From JACVRX01 sp035697245 (lineage in GTDB: Bacteria; Actinomycetota; Actinomycetes; Jiangellales; Jiangellaceae), in contig DASSDH010000005.1 in NCBI GenBank assembly GCA_035697245.1, positions 1 to 29,134 on the forward strand: DNA of 29,134 nucleotides, given 5' to 3'. The notes below the pieces were generated by a model. That model saw only the letters and a list, made by a program, of their open reading frames with translations. It searched no databases and was not told the DNA's origin. Every line of letters begins with the position of its first letter. Position 1 is the first letter of the stretch. The position numbers were made by a program, and so were the translations under genes. Of this stretch, positions 1 to 7,937 are shown piece by piece.

Positions 1-71
1 CTGCCGGTGAAGTTCAGCCGGGGAGTGGAGGCGATGAACCCTGCGAGGCTCATCTGGGTGGGAATTGTCAT
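1..71 (-). CDS. ssb: Single-stranded DNA-binding protein, N-terminus only (runs off window)
   Basis: Only the first 23 codons are visible, reading from an ATG at 71 toward position 1. They encode MTIPTQMSLAGFIASTPRL followed by NFTG, which resembles the first beta strand of actinobacterial SSB-like OB-fold proteins (pattern TxMSLxGFIAS). A strong AGGAG ribosome binding site (bases 78-82 on the plus strand, read in reverse) sits six bases before the ATG, which supports a real start. SSB binds ssDNA during replication and repair; SSB paralogues of this short-N-terminus type are often carried on plasmids and integrative elements. The identification rests on a very short stretch from memory of the family, so it is tentative. 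The gene is divergent from the IS6 transposase to its right. Confidence 0.5.
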   Translation of the reverse strand, partial: MTIPTQMSLAGFIASTPRLNFTG

Positions 72-141
72 GGCTGGCTCCTGTTGGCCGGCGGCGCCTC
101 CGATGGCGACCGCTTTCAGCAATCAGGTGTGCACCTTGCCC

Positions 142-972
142 GGGTTTGTTGCATTGACCGAGGGCTCGAGCTTCGACATGGTGCGCCCGCATGCGGCTAG
201 CTCGGAGACCCATCGGACCGGTTCCTGCGCGCTCGGCGTTCGCCGGGTTCCGGTTCCCACCGGAGGTGATCGTGTTGGCGGTGCGCTGGTATCTGCGGTT
301 CGGGTTGTCCTGCCGGGACGTGGAGGAATTGCTCTTCGAACGCGGCATCGAGGTTGATCACGTCACTATTCACCGCTGGGTGCGACGGTTCAGCCCGCTG
401 CTGGTCGATGCAGCCCGGTTCGGCCGGCATCGGGTCGGCGACCGCTGGCACGTGGACGAGACATATGTGAAGGTGGCCGGCCGGTGGGTCTACCTGTACC
501 GGGCAGTCGACCAGTTCGGGCAGGTCATCGACGTGTACGCCTCCAGCCGCCGGGACAGCCAGGCGGCCCGCCGGTTCTTCCAGCACGCCAGGACGGTTAC
601 CGGTGTCGAGCCCCGTGAGGTCGTCACCGACCGGGCAACCACCTACCCGCGCGTGCTGGACCAGCTGTGGCCGGCGGCCTGGCACCACCGCGAGCAGTAC
701 GCCAATAACCGGGTCGAGGCCGACCACGCCCAGCTGAAACGGCGGCTGCGTCCGATGCATGGAATCAAGACCATGACCGGGCTTCAGGTCCTCGCCGCCG
801 GGAACGCGTTCGTGCAGAACCTACGCCGCGGACACTACGAGATAGCCGCCGATGAGCCGGCCGGACGTCGACTCATGCTCGCGTTCGTCGAGCTAGCCAA
901 GGCCATCTGACCAACGGCTCCAACCACCTGCCGATCCGGTACGTCTTGTGATCGAACAACGCAACAGAGCCC
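142..972 (+). mobile_element. IS6-family insertion sequence
   Basis: About 831 bp bounded by imperfect inverted ends. The left end reads gggtttgttgcattg from 142; the right end, reverse-complemented from 972, reads gggctctgttgcgttg. They match over TGTTGC-TTG with one gap, the usual look of IS6/IS26-type termini. A single transposase fills the element. The 8 bp outside the left end (cttgccc region) and right end (aatgaccc) do not match, so no target-site duplication is present, consistent with an IS-mediated deletion or cointegrate resolution rather than a simple insertion. Confidence 0.72.
191..910 (+). CDS. IS6-family DDE transposase
   Basis: Complete 239-residue transposase, the normal length for this family (about 220-260). 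It moves the surrounding IS by replicative transposition. The N-terminal part (residues about 20-70) carries the family's helix-turn-helix region with RFPPEVIVLAVRWYLRFGLS and VTIHRWVRRFSP. The catalytic triad is visible as D89 in WHVDETYVKV, D147 in VVTDRATTYPR and E176 in NNRVEADHAQLKRR. The ATG at 191 is the first usable start; a slightly downstream start is possible because the residues before about 18 are poorly conserved in this family. No stop or frameshift is seen, so it may be active. Confidence 0.93.
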   Translation: MRLARRPIGPVPARSAFAGFRFPPEVIVLAVRWYLRFGLSCRDVEELLFERGIEVDHVTIHRWVRRFSPLLVDAARFGRHRVGDRWHVDETYVKVAGRWVYLYRAVDQFGQVIDVYASSRRDSQAARRFFQHARTVTGVEPREVVTDRATTYPRVLDQLWPAAWHHREQYANNRVEADHAQLKRRLRPMHGIKTMTGLQVLAAGNAFVQNLRRGHYEIAADEPAGRRLMLAFVELAKAI

Positions 973-2022
973 AATGACCCGGCCAACCCGGTGTTCCTGA
1001 GCGACACCGACTTCGCCGCCATCGACCCGCAGCTGTTCGAGGCGACCGGTGCCGAGCTCACTCCGGAGGGCAACGCGCACCAGGCCGAGTTCACCGCCGA
1101 TAACCAGTTCGTGATCGGCACCGACGAGGACTTCGCCCCGTATCGCACTAGCGAGTTCGAGATCACGACCGGACCGAACGCCGGCGTGTACGACTCGGAG
1201 ATCGTGCCCGGCGGAGCGGCGCCGGCGATCCTCCCCGACCTGACCCTGAACGGGCCGGTCGTCTACGGCGGTTACGGCTGCCCGGATTCCGCGCCGGTAC
1301 CCACGCCGGAAAGCGTCCCCGGCTACCTCGAGTCCTTGGCGCCCGGCGAGGAGACCATCCTGGTTCTGCAGCGGGGTCCGTCCGGTGACCCCTCCGCGCC
1401 GGAGGAGGCCTGCTTCCCGGGTGAGAAGGCGCACGAGGCGGCGCTCGCCGGCTGGGATGCGGTGGTGTTCGTGCAGCGTCACGTTGACCCCGACGTGGCG
1501 TTCTGCGGCTCGGGAGCCTTCGTCGACGAGATCGTCGCCGTGTGCACCACGCACGAGGCGTTCCACCTGATGTTCGGCACCGAGGTCAGCTTCACCTACC
1601 CCGAGGCCGAGCCGGCGATCGGTGATATCGGCGAGCGGATCTCGGTCGGCTCGGTGTTCGACGGCTGGGGCTATGTGCACCTGTTCGCCCGGAACGCGGA
1701 CAACACCCTCACCGAGTTGGACACCTTCGCGATCCCGGAGGCGCACGATCCTGCCTTCGCATTCGGGTTTGGCGACCTGACCGTGCACGAGGTTGCTACC
1801 GATCCAACGGACCCGGACCTGGCGTATCTGTCGTATTACTCGGCGGGGCTGCGCGCGATCCAGATCGTGAACGGTGAGCTGGTCGAGGTCGGTGGCTACA
1901 TCGACCCCGACGGAGGGAACAACTTCTGGGGCGTCCAGGTCTGGACGCACCCGGAGACCGGTGAGGAGTACATCCTCGCCAGCGACCGCGACAGCGGGCT
2001 GTACATCTTCCAGGACCCGTGA
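973..2022 (+). pseudogene. Secreted PA-domain / LVIVD-type protein, 5'-truncated by the IS6 element
   Basis: The reading frame is open from the very end of the IS6 right repeat (NDPANPVFLSDTDF) to a TGA at 2020-2022, so it begins in mid-protein: no signal peptide and no start-like context. A GTG at 991 could in principle initiate. The fragment (about 349 residues) holds a protease-associated (PA) domain, roughly from GPVVYGGYGCPD to AALAGWDAVVFVQRHV, followed by blocks rich in Asp, Gly and Tyr that resemble LVIVD-type beta-propeller segments (DPDLAYLSYYSAGLRAIQIV, EYILASDRDSGLYIFQDP). Intact relatives are large exported proteins of unknown substrate. The missing 5' part is not found left of the IS, so sequence was lost, not merely split. 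Its remaining codons are undamaged, suggesting recent truncation. Confidence 0.72.
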
Positions 2023-2041
2023 CAGGTCCGATCAGCCCGGC

Positions 2042-2081
2042 AGCGTTGGAGACGGCGGCACAGTCCGCCATCTCCAACGCT
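2042..2081 (+). terminator. Strong hairpin 20 bp after the PA-domain gene
   Basis: Arms 2042-2058 and 2065-2081 (agcgttggagacggcgg and its near-perfect complement) pair over 17 bp with a single C/A mismatch and a 6-nt loop. It starts 20 bases after the stop of the truncated secreted-protein gene. There is no T-tract, as is common for GC-rich actinomycete terminators. It is the likely transcription terminator of that gene. Confidence 0.6.
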
Positions 2082-2092
2082 CTCGGTTCCGG

Positions 2093-2469
2093 TCAGACGA
2101 GCGCAGGGGATCTGGCGGCTACAAACTCTGTGAAGGTCAGCCGAGGGCGCCAAGTAGGTCGTTGCAGGCGGTTTCGCAGGCAGATGCTGGGACTGCGGTC
2201 GACGTTGCCGAGGTAGTCAGGGTCAGTGAGTTGGCGCCGTTGTGACCAGCGACGTGGTGTCCGCCGGCCCCGGAAACGTTCGAACAGGCGGCGGTCGTGG
2301 CCGTCTCCGGCCTGCCGGCCCTGCAAGGCCTGCGCGCAAAATGGCCGGTGCGAGCCCGAGGCTCGGATATGGCGCCACGGCCTGGATTGTCGGCCCGCCT
2401 CCACGATTCTGGGCGATCCCCGTGCCGGTGAACGAGGTGAGAACACGTCCCGCATGAATGCCATGCGGA
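2093..2469. other. Unassigned stretch with a possible gene-tail remnant
   Basis: No gene with a start, ribosome site and family resemblance is seen here. On the minus strand one frame from about 2311 down to a TGA at 2137-2139 has coding-like third positions and reads as an Ala/Thr/Ser-rich tail containing GHHVAGHNGANSLTLTTSA and a terminal CETACNDLLGALG. This could be the C-terminus of an exported protein whose start is lost. I do not recognise it. The stretch lies between two broken genes and is best read as recombination debris. Confidence 0.3.
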
Positions 2470-3078
2470 TCAAGGCGATACCCATCGCACGCCGACGATT
2501 TGTTCGAGTACCGCGGGCCCCGCCGCGGTGTTGGCCCAGTCGAGAACGCCGCTGACCTCGCCGGTCTCGTCGATCAGCACGTTCAGCGGGTGCAGGTCCA
2601 GGTGCAGCAGGCAGTGCGGTGTGGTCGTTTCTGATGACTGGGGGATCGCTGGAACCGCGTCGACCTCCGGCGGCGCGGCGACCTCGGCCAGCGCCACATG
2701 CAGGCTGCCGCAACGCTCGCCCCGCTCGCGCGCCTGCGTCACTTACAGGCGGGTGAGGTCGAGGGCGGGACGTCCTGGGAGCCGAGCCAGGAGCAAACCA
2801 GCCCGCGCCCGCCCCTCGGCGTCGGTGAACTCCACGGCGTCGAGCACGTCGGGGACGGGCACCGCTTTGGAGGCGGCGGTCATGGCCACCACCTCGCGAC
2901 GCAGGGTCTTGGCGTCGCCGGTGCGCAGGATGCTCGCACCGCACGCCCAGGTCAGCCCGCTCGCTCCGCCGGCCGCTACGAGCGACTCCTCCGGCACCCC
3001 CAGCGCGGCGGCGGCCCACCGGACTTCGGGCGGCAACCACCCGATGCTGTCGATGAAGCCGCCCGACACGGCCTCCAT
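2470..3078 (-). pseudogene. Aminoglycoside-phosphotransferase-like kinase, interrupted by in-frame TAA and 3'-altered
   Basis: Reading from ATG 3078, 111 codons end at TAA 2743-2745; the very next codon (GTG 2742) continues the same frame for 90 more residues. Joined, they form one APH/choline-kinase-fold protein: an N-lobe (residues 1-110, with RTGDAKTLRREVVAMTAAS and LLLARLPGRPALDLTRL) and a C-lobe carrying the Brenner motif HLDLHPLNVLIDE and the metal-binding segment GVLDWANTAAGP. After AAGPAVLEQ the family resemblance stops and about 80 C-terminal residues usual for the family are missing. Such proteins phosphorylate small hydroxyl compounds; the substrate cannot be told. The stop and the missing tail both argue for a pseudogene. 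Start context is weak (no clear ribosome site). Confidence 0.75.
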
Positions 3079-3249
3079 TCTCGTTGTCGCTCAACCCGGC
3101 CGTAACAATGCGGCGACAAGCGTTCCCCGACAGCGGATTGATCCACCAAGGCTGCCGAGCAATCGCGGGCGCGGTGGTCGAGCATGGCTGAGAAGGGCTT
3201 TTGCCCGGCGTAGACTTCCGATCACCCCAGCGATGGACGGGGGATGTGC

Positions 3250-4251
3250 ATGACGCTGTCGGCGCGCCGCTTGACGGTCGTGGTCACTGGGTCGTTCGGC
3301 AACGTCGGCACGAGCACGGTGCAAGCGCTACGGCAGCGCGGTCACCGAGTCGTCGCCTTCGACCTGCCCACTCACGCCAACCGGTTCGTTGCTAGAGCGC
3401 GGTTCCGCGGCGGCGTGGACGTCGTGTGGGGCGACGTCCTCGACCAGGATGCCATCGCCAGGGCGGTCGAGAACGCGGACGCGGTGGTTCACCTCGCTGC
3501 CCTTATCCCGCCGCGCAGTGAGCGCACGCCGGAGCTGACGGAACGAGTCAACGTCGACGGCACCCGCAACGTCGTCACCGCCGTGGCGAAGGCCAAGAGC
3601 CGACCGCGGCTGGTCTACGCATCGTCCCTGTCGGTCTATGGTCGAACGCAGGACCGGCCGCCGCCGCGAACCGTCCTGGATCCGGTCAACCCGGCCGATC
3701 ACTACGGGCAGACGAAGGCCGCCGCCGAGCACGTCGTCAGCACCTCGGACGTGGACTGGGTGATTCTTCGGTTCGGCGCCGTGCTGCCGTTGCGTCTACC
3801 GTTGATCATCGACCCGCTGATGTTCGAGGTTCCGCTGACCGACCGGATCGAGTTCGTGCACACCCGCGACGTGGGCTTCGCCGTCACGCGTGCCTGCGAG
3901 CTGGCGGGGTTGGGAGAAAAGACGCTGAACATCGGCGGTGGGCCGGGCTGCCAGCTCTACCAGCGCCAGGTGGTCAGCCGGCCACTCGACGTGCTGGGTA
4001 TCGGCATGCTTCCGGACGAGGCCTTCGCGACGACGCCGTACCACTGCGACTGGCTCGACACCACCGAGAGCCAGCGTCTGCTCGGTTTCCAGCAGCACAC
4101 CTTCGAGGATTACCTAACCGACCTGCGGCGCCGCTACGGCTGGCGGCGGCCGTTCGTGCGGGCCGGTGCGCCGTTGATCCACCGGGCCATGCTGCGAACC
4201 TCCCCGTACTGGCGGGAGCACCGCCGGTCGACCGACGTGGCCATGACATGA
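3250..4251 (+). CDS. NAD(P)-dependent epimerase/dehydratase (extended SDR)
   Basis: Rossmann-fold sugar-nucleotide-epimerase-like protein of about 333 residues. The dinucleotide-binding motif VVVTGSFGNVGTSTV lies at the N-terminus; DVVWGDVLD and ADAVVHLAALIPP are the typical following strands; the catalytic Ser is in LVYASSLSVYG and the Tyr/Lys pair in DHYGQTKAAAEH near residue 152. An ATG also occurs at 3244, but the ribosome site ggacggggg ends just before it, so the ATG at 3250 has better spacing. The C-terminus (WLDTTESQRLLGFQQHTFED) fits extended SDRs. Its TGA overlaps the ATG of the following histidine kinase (ATGA), so the two are translationally coupled. The substrate is unknown; no sugar-biosynthesis neighbours are present, and coupling to a sensor kinase suggests a role in signalling or in envelope chemistry. 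That last part is inference. Confidence 0.9.
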   Translation: MTLSARRLTVVVTGSFGNVGTSTVQALRQRGHRVVAFDLPTHANRFVARARFRGGVDVVWGDVLDQDAIARAVENADAVVHLAALIPPRSERTPELTERVNVDGTRNVVTAVAKAKSRPRLVYASSLSVYGRTQDRPPPRTVLDPVNPADHYGQTKAAAEHVVSTSDVDWVILRFGAVLPLRLPLIIDPLMFEVPLTDRIEFVHTRDVGFAVTRACELAGLGEKTLNIGGGPGCQLYQRQVVSRPLDVLGIGMLPDEAFATTPYHCDWLDTTESQRLLGFQQHTFEDYLTDLRRRYGWRRPFVRAGAPLIHRAMLRTSPYWREHRRSTDVAMT

Positions 4252-6698
4252 CGGTCGTGGTCGGCGACACCACCGAGGGCGCGCGCCGATTCCGTCAGTT
4301 CGTGGTGCTCGACCTGGTCGCCGCGTCGGCCGGCGTCGTCGTGCTCGCGCTAGTGTCGGTGTTTCTCGATGCGTCCTGGCTGTGGCCGCTGCTGCTGGCG
4401 ACGATGCTGTCCGTCGCGCTCCTCGTCTGGGCGCTCCGCCGGTACGCCGCGGGCGACGTCGACACCGCCGTCATGGCAGTCTGCGCCACGTTCTGGCTCG
4501 AGCTGATCGTGGCACCCCTGGTCATTCCGTCGCTGTTCGGCGGCTTCGCCGTGCTGATGGTGTTTCCGGTTCTGTTCGCCGTGCCGTACGTGCAACGCTC
4601 GACGCTGTTCAAGATTGCAATCGCCACGGCCGTCGCTGCCGGTATCGCGTTGTTGCTTGCGGTTCGGCCGGATCCTCCGGAGATCGCCGACCTGCCGCGG
4701 GCCGTCCTCGACATCGCCTTCGTGCTGGTCGGCGGACTGTTCGTGGCGTTGAGCCTGGCTGTCATCTATGCCTACTCGGGGCGGTTGAACGAAGTCGTCG
4801 ACGGTCTGCGCCGCGCGAACGAGGCCCTGCACGCCTCCGAGCGGCTGTTGGAAGCGAAGGTCGCCGAACGCACCACGGAGCTGAAAGAGGCCAACGCAGA
4901 GCTCGTGGTGTCGCGCGAGGAGACCACCCGGGCACGGGACCAGGCGGTCGGCCTCAGCCGGGAACTCGCTGCGGTCCTCGACAATCTTGGCGACGGCTTG
5001 GTGGTCGTCGACCACGACGGCACGGTCGTGCGGGTCAACACCGCGCTGGCGCGGATGCTGCGCCGGCCCGCCGCCGAGCTGGTCGACCATCCAGTGGCTG
5101 ACGTGCTTTCCGAGCTCGCCGACCTGACACCGGACGATCCGTCGTCGGCGGTGACCGGCGAAATCCACCTCGCCGACAACCGGGTGGCCAAAGCCGTCGC
5201 GAGCACGGTGACAGATCCGGACGGCCTCACGTCGCGCGGGACGGTGGTGCTGCTGAGCGACATCACAGCCGAGCGTGAAATAGACCGGATGAAGACCGAC
5301 TTCATCTCGACGGTCTCACACGAGCTCCGCACCCCCCTGACGTCGATCCTTGGATTCACCAAGATCATCGCCAAGCGGCTGGACGAGCGGGTCTTTCCAG
5401 CCGTGCGCGACCCCGGACCGTCAGTGACACGCGCGATCGAGCAGGTCAGGGGAAACCTCGACATCATCGTGGCCGAAGGGGAGCGACTCACCGCTTTGAT
5501 CAACGACGTCCTCGACCTGGCGAAGATGGAGGCCGGGCGGGTCGACTGGCGGGACGAGGACGTCGACGTCGACGAGGTCGTGCGGCAATCGGTTGCAGCT
5601 ACCAGCGCGCTGTTCGACGCCAAGCGGCTGGATCTGCAACTCGAGCTGGCAAGCGACCTGCCCCCGGTCCGCGGCGACAGTCACCGCCTCGAACAAGTGG
5701 TCATCAACCTGCTGTCCAACGCGTGCAAGTTCACCGACGAGGGGTCGGTCACCGTGCGCAGCCGCAGGCTGGGCGACGAAGTGGTGGTGTCCATCCGCGA
5801 CAGCGGGCCAGGTATTGCTCCGGAGGATCAGGCTCAACTGTTCGCCCGCTTCAAGCAGGTGGGCGACACGCTGACCGGCAAGCCGCAGGGCACCGGGCTC
5901 GGCCTACCGATATGCAAGGAGATCGTCGAGCATCACCGGGGACAGCTGTGGGTGGACAGCGCCGTCGGCAGTGGCAGCACCTTCTCGTTCAGCCTGCCAC
6001 TGGCACCGGGCGCGCGGGTGTCGAAGCCGGTTGACGCGCGGACGCTGCTGCGCGATCTGCGGGCGAACATCTCCGCGCCCGGGGACGGCGGAGCGCCGCG
6101 GATTCTCGTCGTCGACGACCACGCACCATTGCGCCAGCTGTTGCGCGAGGAGCTCGAAGGCCAGGGATACGTCGTCCACGAGGCCCGGGACGGCAATGAG
6201 GCGGTCAGGTTGGCCAAGGACCTGCGACCGAACCTCATCACGCTGGACGTGATGATGCCCGATCTCAACGGCTTCGACGTCGCCGCCGTGCTACGCCACG
6301 ACCCGGCGACGATGCGGATCCCCATCCTGATGATCTCGATCTTGCAAGAGGAGGGACGGGCCCGCAGCATCGGTGTGGACAGCTACCTCACCAAGCCGGT
6401 GGGCAGCGCAGAGCTGCTGGCCCAGGTCGAGACGCTGCTTGCCCAGGGCTGGTCGCACCGGCGAGCCGTGGTGATCGACTCCGACTTGGGGATGCTCGAC
6501 ACACTTCGGACGACGCTCGAGCAGCAGGGTTGGTCGGTCACCACCGTGGGCGATCCCGACGAAGCGCTCGATGTCGCCCGCTTCGTGCTCCCGGACGTCG
6601 TCATCGCGAATGCGGCAGTGTCGGACCGCTCCGGCTTGGTCGACGTCATGCGCGCCGAGCGGGACATGGAACAAGTCGTGTTCATCCTGTTCGAGTGA
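4248..6698 (+). CDS. Membrane hybrid histidine kinase with two receiver domains, the second degenerate
   Basis: 816 residues. About six N-terminal membrane helices (residues about 20-180) with short loops form a membrane sensor; a coiled coil follows (about 185-245, SERLLEAKVAERTTELKEAN), then a PAS domain (about 245-345, LAAVLDNLGDGLVVVDHDG). HisKA carries H358 in STVSHELRTPLTSILGF; HATPase_c shows the N box (VVINLLSNACKFTDEG), G1 (DSGPGI), F box (LFARFKQVG) and G2 (GTGLGLPICKE). Receiver 1 has RILVVDDHAP, acceptor D667 in ITLDVMMPDLNG and K716 in YLTKPVG. Receiver 2 (RAVVIDSDLGMLDTL onward) has no acceptor Asp (VVIANAAVS), no Lys, and ends early at VFILFE. Start ATG 4248 overlaps the stop of the SDR gene. 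A small receiver gene follows after 7 bp, which is the probable phosphorelay partner. Confidence 0.95.
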   Translation: MTVVVGDTTEGARRFRQFVVLDLVAASAGVVVLALVSVFLDASWLWPLLLATMLSVALLVWALRRYAAGDVDTAVMAVCATFWLELIVAPLVIPSLFGGFAVLMVFPVLFAVPYVQRSTLFKIAIATAVAAGIALLLAVRPDPPEIADLPRAVLDIAFVLVGGLFVALSLAVIYAYSGRLNEVVDGLRRANEALHASERLLEAKVAERTTELKEANAELVVSREETTRARDQAVGLSRELAAVLDNLGDGLVVVDHDGTVVRVNTALARMLRRPAAELVDHPVADVLSELADLTPDDPSSAVTGEIHLADNRVAKAVASTVTDPDGLTSRGTVVLLSDITAEREIDRMKTDFISTVSHELRTPLTSILGFTKIIAKRLDERVFPAVRDPGPSVTRAIEQVRGNLDIIVAEGERLTALINDVLDLAKMEAGRVDWRDEDVDVDEVVRQSVAATSALFDAKRLDLQLELASDLPPVRGDSHRLEQVVINLLSNACKFTDEGSVTVRSRRLGDEVVVSIRDSGPGIAPEDQAQLFARFKQVGDTLTGKPQGTGLGLPICKEIVEHHRGQLWVDSAVGSGSTFSFSLPLAPGARVSKPVDARTLLRDLRANISAPGDGGAPRILVVDDHAPLRQLLREELEGQGYVVHEARDGNEAVRLAKDLRPNLITLDVMMPDLNGFDVAAVLRHDPATMRIPILMISILQEEGRARSIGVDSYLTKPVGSAELLAQVETLLAQGWSHRRAVVIDSDLGMLDTLRTTLEQQGWSVTTVGDPDEALDVARFVLPDVVIANAAVSDRSGLVDVMRAERDMEQVVFILFE

Positions 6699-6705
6699 GG
6701 TGCCT

Positions 6706-7086
6706 GTGACGCGGAAGATCCTGATCGTCGACGACGAGGCGCACATCAGGGCCTTGCTGGAGCAGACGCTCGAGGACCTCGAGGACGAAGGCGTCGAGCT
6801 GCTGACCGCCGACAACGGCGAGGACGCGCTTGCGACTATCGCCACTGAGCAGCCGGACCTGGTGTTCCTCGACGTGATGATGCCGCGGATGAACGGCTAC
6901 GACGTCTGCCGCGCGGTCCGCACCGAGCTGGGGCTGACCGAAACCCGGATCGTGTTGCTGACCGCCAAGGGCCAGGACGTCGACCGGCTCCGCGGCGAGG
7001 AGGTCGGCGCCGACCAGTACCAGACCAAGCCGTTCGACCCCGACGAGTTGCGGGAGCTGGCCCGGTCCTGGGTCGGGCTGGGTTGA
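6706..7086 (+). CDS. Single-domain response regulator (CheY-like)
   Basis: 126 residues from a GTG at 6706, seven bases after the kinase stop, with tgagg as ribosome site. Just one receiver domain: acidic pair D9/D10 in KILIVDDEAH, acceptor D56 in LVFLDVMMPRMNGYDV, T86 in IVLLTAKGQ and K108 in QYQTKPFDPDEL, so all phosphorylation residues are present. There is no output domain, so it must act by protein contact, either as a phosphorelay intermediate or on one of the neighbouring proteins. A longer frame upstream exists but lies inside the kinase gene and is not used. Stop TGA overlaps the start of the next gene (TGATG). Confidence 0.93.
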   Translation: MTRKILIVDDEAHIRALLEQTLEDLEDEGVELLTADNGEDALATIATEQPDLVFLDVMMPRMNGYDVCRAVRTELGLTETRIVLLTAKGQDVDRLRGEEVGADQYQTKPFDPDELRELARSWVGLG

Positions 7087-7937
7087 TGTCCGGCGCGGTC
7101 CGACTGTCTCGGCTGGTGCGCCGCACGGAGGTCGCGGCGATGCTCGATGCGGCCGCCGGGCGGCCGCTCGCCGTGCTGGGTCCGGACGGTGCTCTGGTCG
7201 CCGGCACCGACGTCCCGGACGATCCGGTCGCCGTCGTCCGGTCCGACGGCACGCCGCTGGGCGCCGTTGCCGGGCCGGGTGCACCCGTTGGTGCCGCTGT
7301 GCTGTCCGCCCTCGTCGCGATCGAGGAGGAGCGCCGCCAGCTGGCCGACGAGGTGCTCGGGCTGTACCGCGAGGTCAACCTGCTGTACGCGCTGGCGGAA
7401 AACCTCTCCCAAGCGGGCGATCGGGAGGATCTGGCGGCGCGAACATTGCGGGAAGCGACCAGATTGGTCCCGGCCGACGAGGGCGCGGTCGCCGTCGACG
7501 ACGGCACCCCGAGCATCGCGGCCGCGACCAGCTCCGCCGCGCCTGCGCTTCCCGAGGACCTTACTCGGGCCCGGATCGACCCGGACGAGCCCGGAGCGGT
7601 CCTAGTCGCGCCGCTGGCTCTGGGCGAGGTCCGGCGGGGGGCGCTGGTGCTGCGTCGCCGCGCGGGCGGATTCAGCGCAGCCGATCTCAAACTACTCGGC
7701 GCAGTGGCGGCGCAGGCTGCCAGCGTTCTCGAGCGCATCCTCGAGGAAGAGCGCCGCTCCCGAGAGGCCGCGGAGCGGGAGGAGCGCCTGCGCCGCCAGA
7801 TCGAAGAGTTACGCATCGAGCTCGACGAGGCGCGCCAAGCAGAGCAGGTCGAGCAGATCACCGAGACCGACTACTTCGGCAGCCTCCGCGCGCAGGCGTC
7901 GGATCTGCGGCGGATCATCACCGACCGAGCGGACTGA
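7086..7937 (+). CDS. GAF-domain protein with C-terminal coiled coil
   Basis: 283 residues from the ATG at 7086, which overlaps the stop of the receiver gene; a TTG one codon earlier is possible. The N-terminal 85 residues look like a small PAS-like or partial sensory fold (LAVLGPDGALVAGTDV, PVAVVRSDGTPLGAVAG). A linker helix (AIEEERRQLADEVLGLYRE) leads into a GAF domain (about 95-225, NLLYALAENLSQAGDREDLA to GGFSAADLKLLGAVAAQAAS). A charged coiled coil rich in Glu and Arg follows, ending in QITETDYFGSLRAQASDLR. In relatives I recall, a tail like ITETDYF precedes a cyclase domain; here nothing follows. The protein likely binds a small ligand and signals by contact. The last 20 bp overlap the end of the convergent transporter gene. 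Confidence 0.87.
   Translation: MSGAVRLSRLVRRTEVAAMLDAAAGRPLAVLGPDGALVAGTDVPDDPVAVVRSDGTPLGAVAGPGAPVGAAVLSALVAIEEERRQLADEVLGLYREVNLLYALAENLSQAGDREDLAARTLREATRLVPADEGAVAVDDGTPSIAAATSSAAPALPEDLTRARIDPDEPGAVLVAPLALGEVRRGALVLRRRAGGFSAADLKLLGAVAAQAASVLERILEEERRSREAAEREERLRRQIEELRIELDEARQAEQVEQITETDYFGSLRAQASDLRRIITDRAD

Noticed and set aside
7..357. Plus-strand frame over the left edge with a signal-peptide-like start
   Set aside because: It crosses the IS6 left end and overlaps the transposase in another frame; the minus strand has a better start with ribosome site (SSB).
835..1950. 371-codon minus-strand frame opposite the PA-domain gene
   Set aside because: Antisense shadow: composition rich in Arg/Val/Gly with no domain, opposite a frame with clear PA-domain homology.
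2093..3094. Long Arg-rich minus-strand frame of 333 codons
   Set aside because: It overlaps the phosphotransferase remnant on the same strand in another frame and has the Arg/Gly/Pro composition of an antisense shadow.
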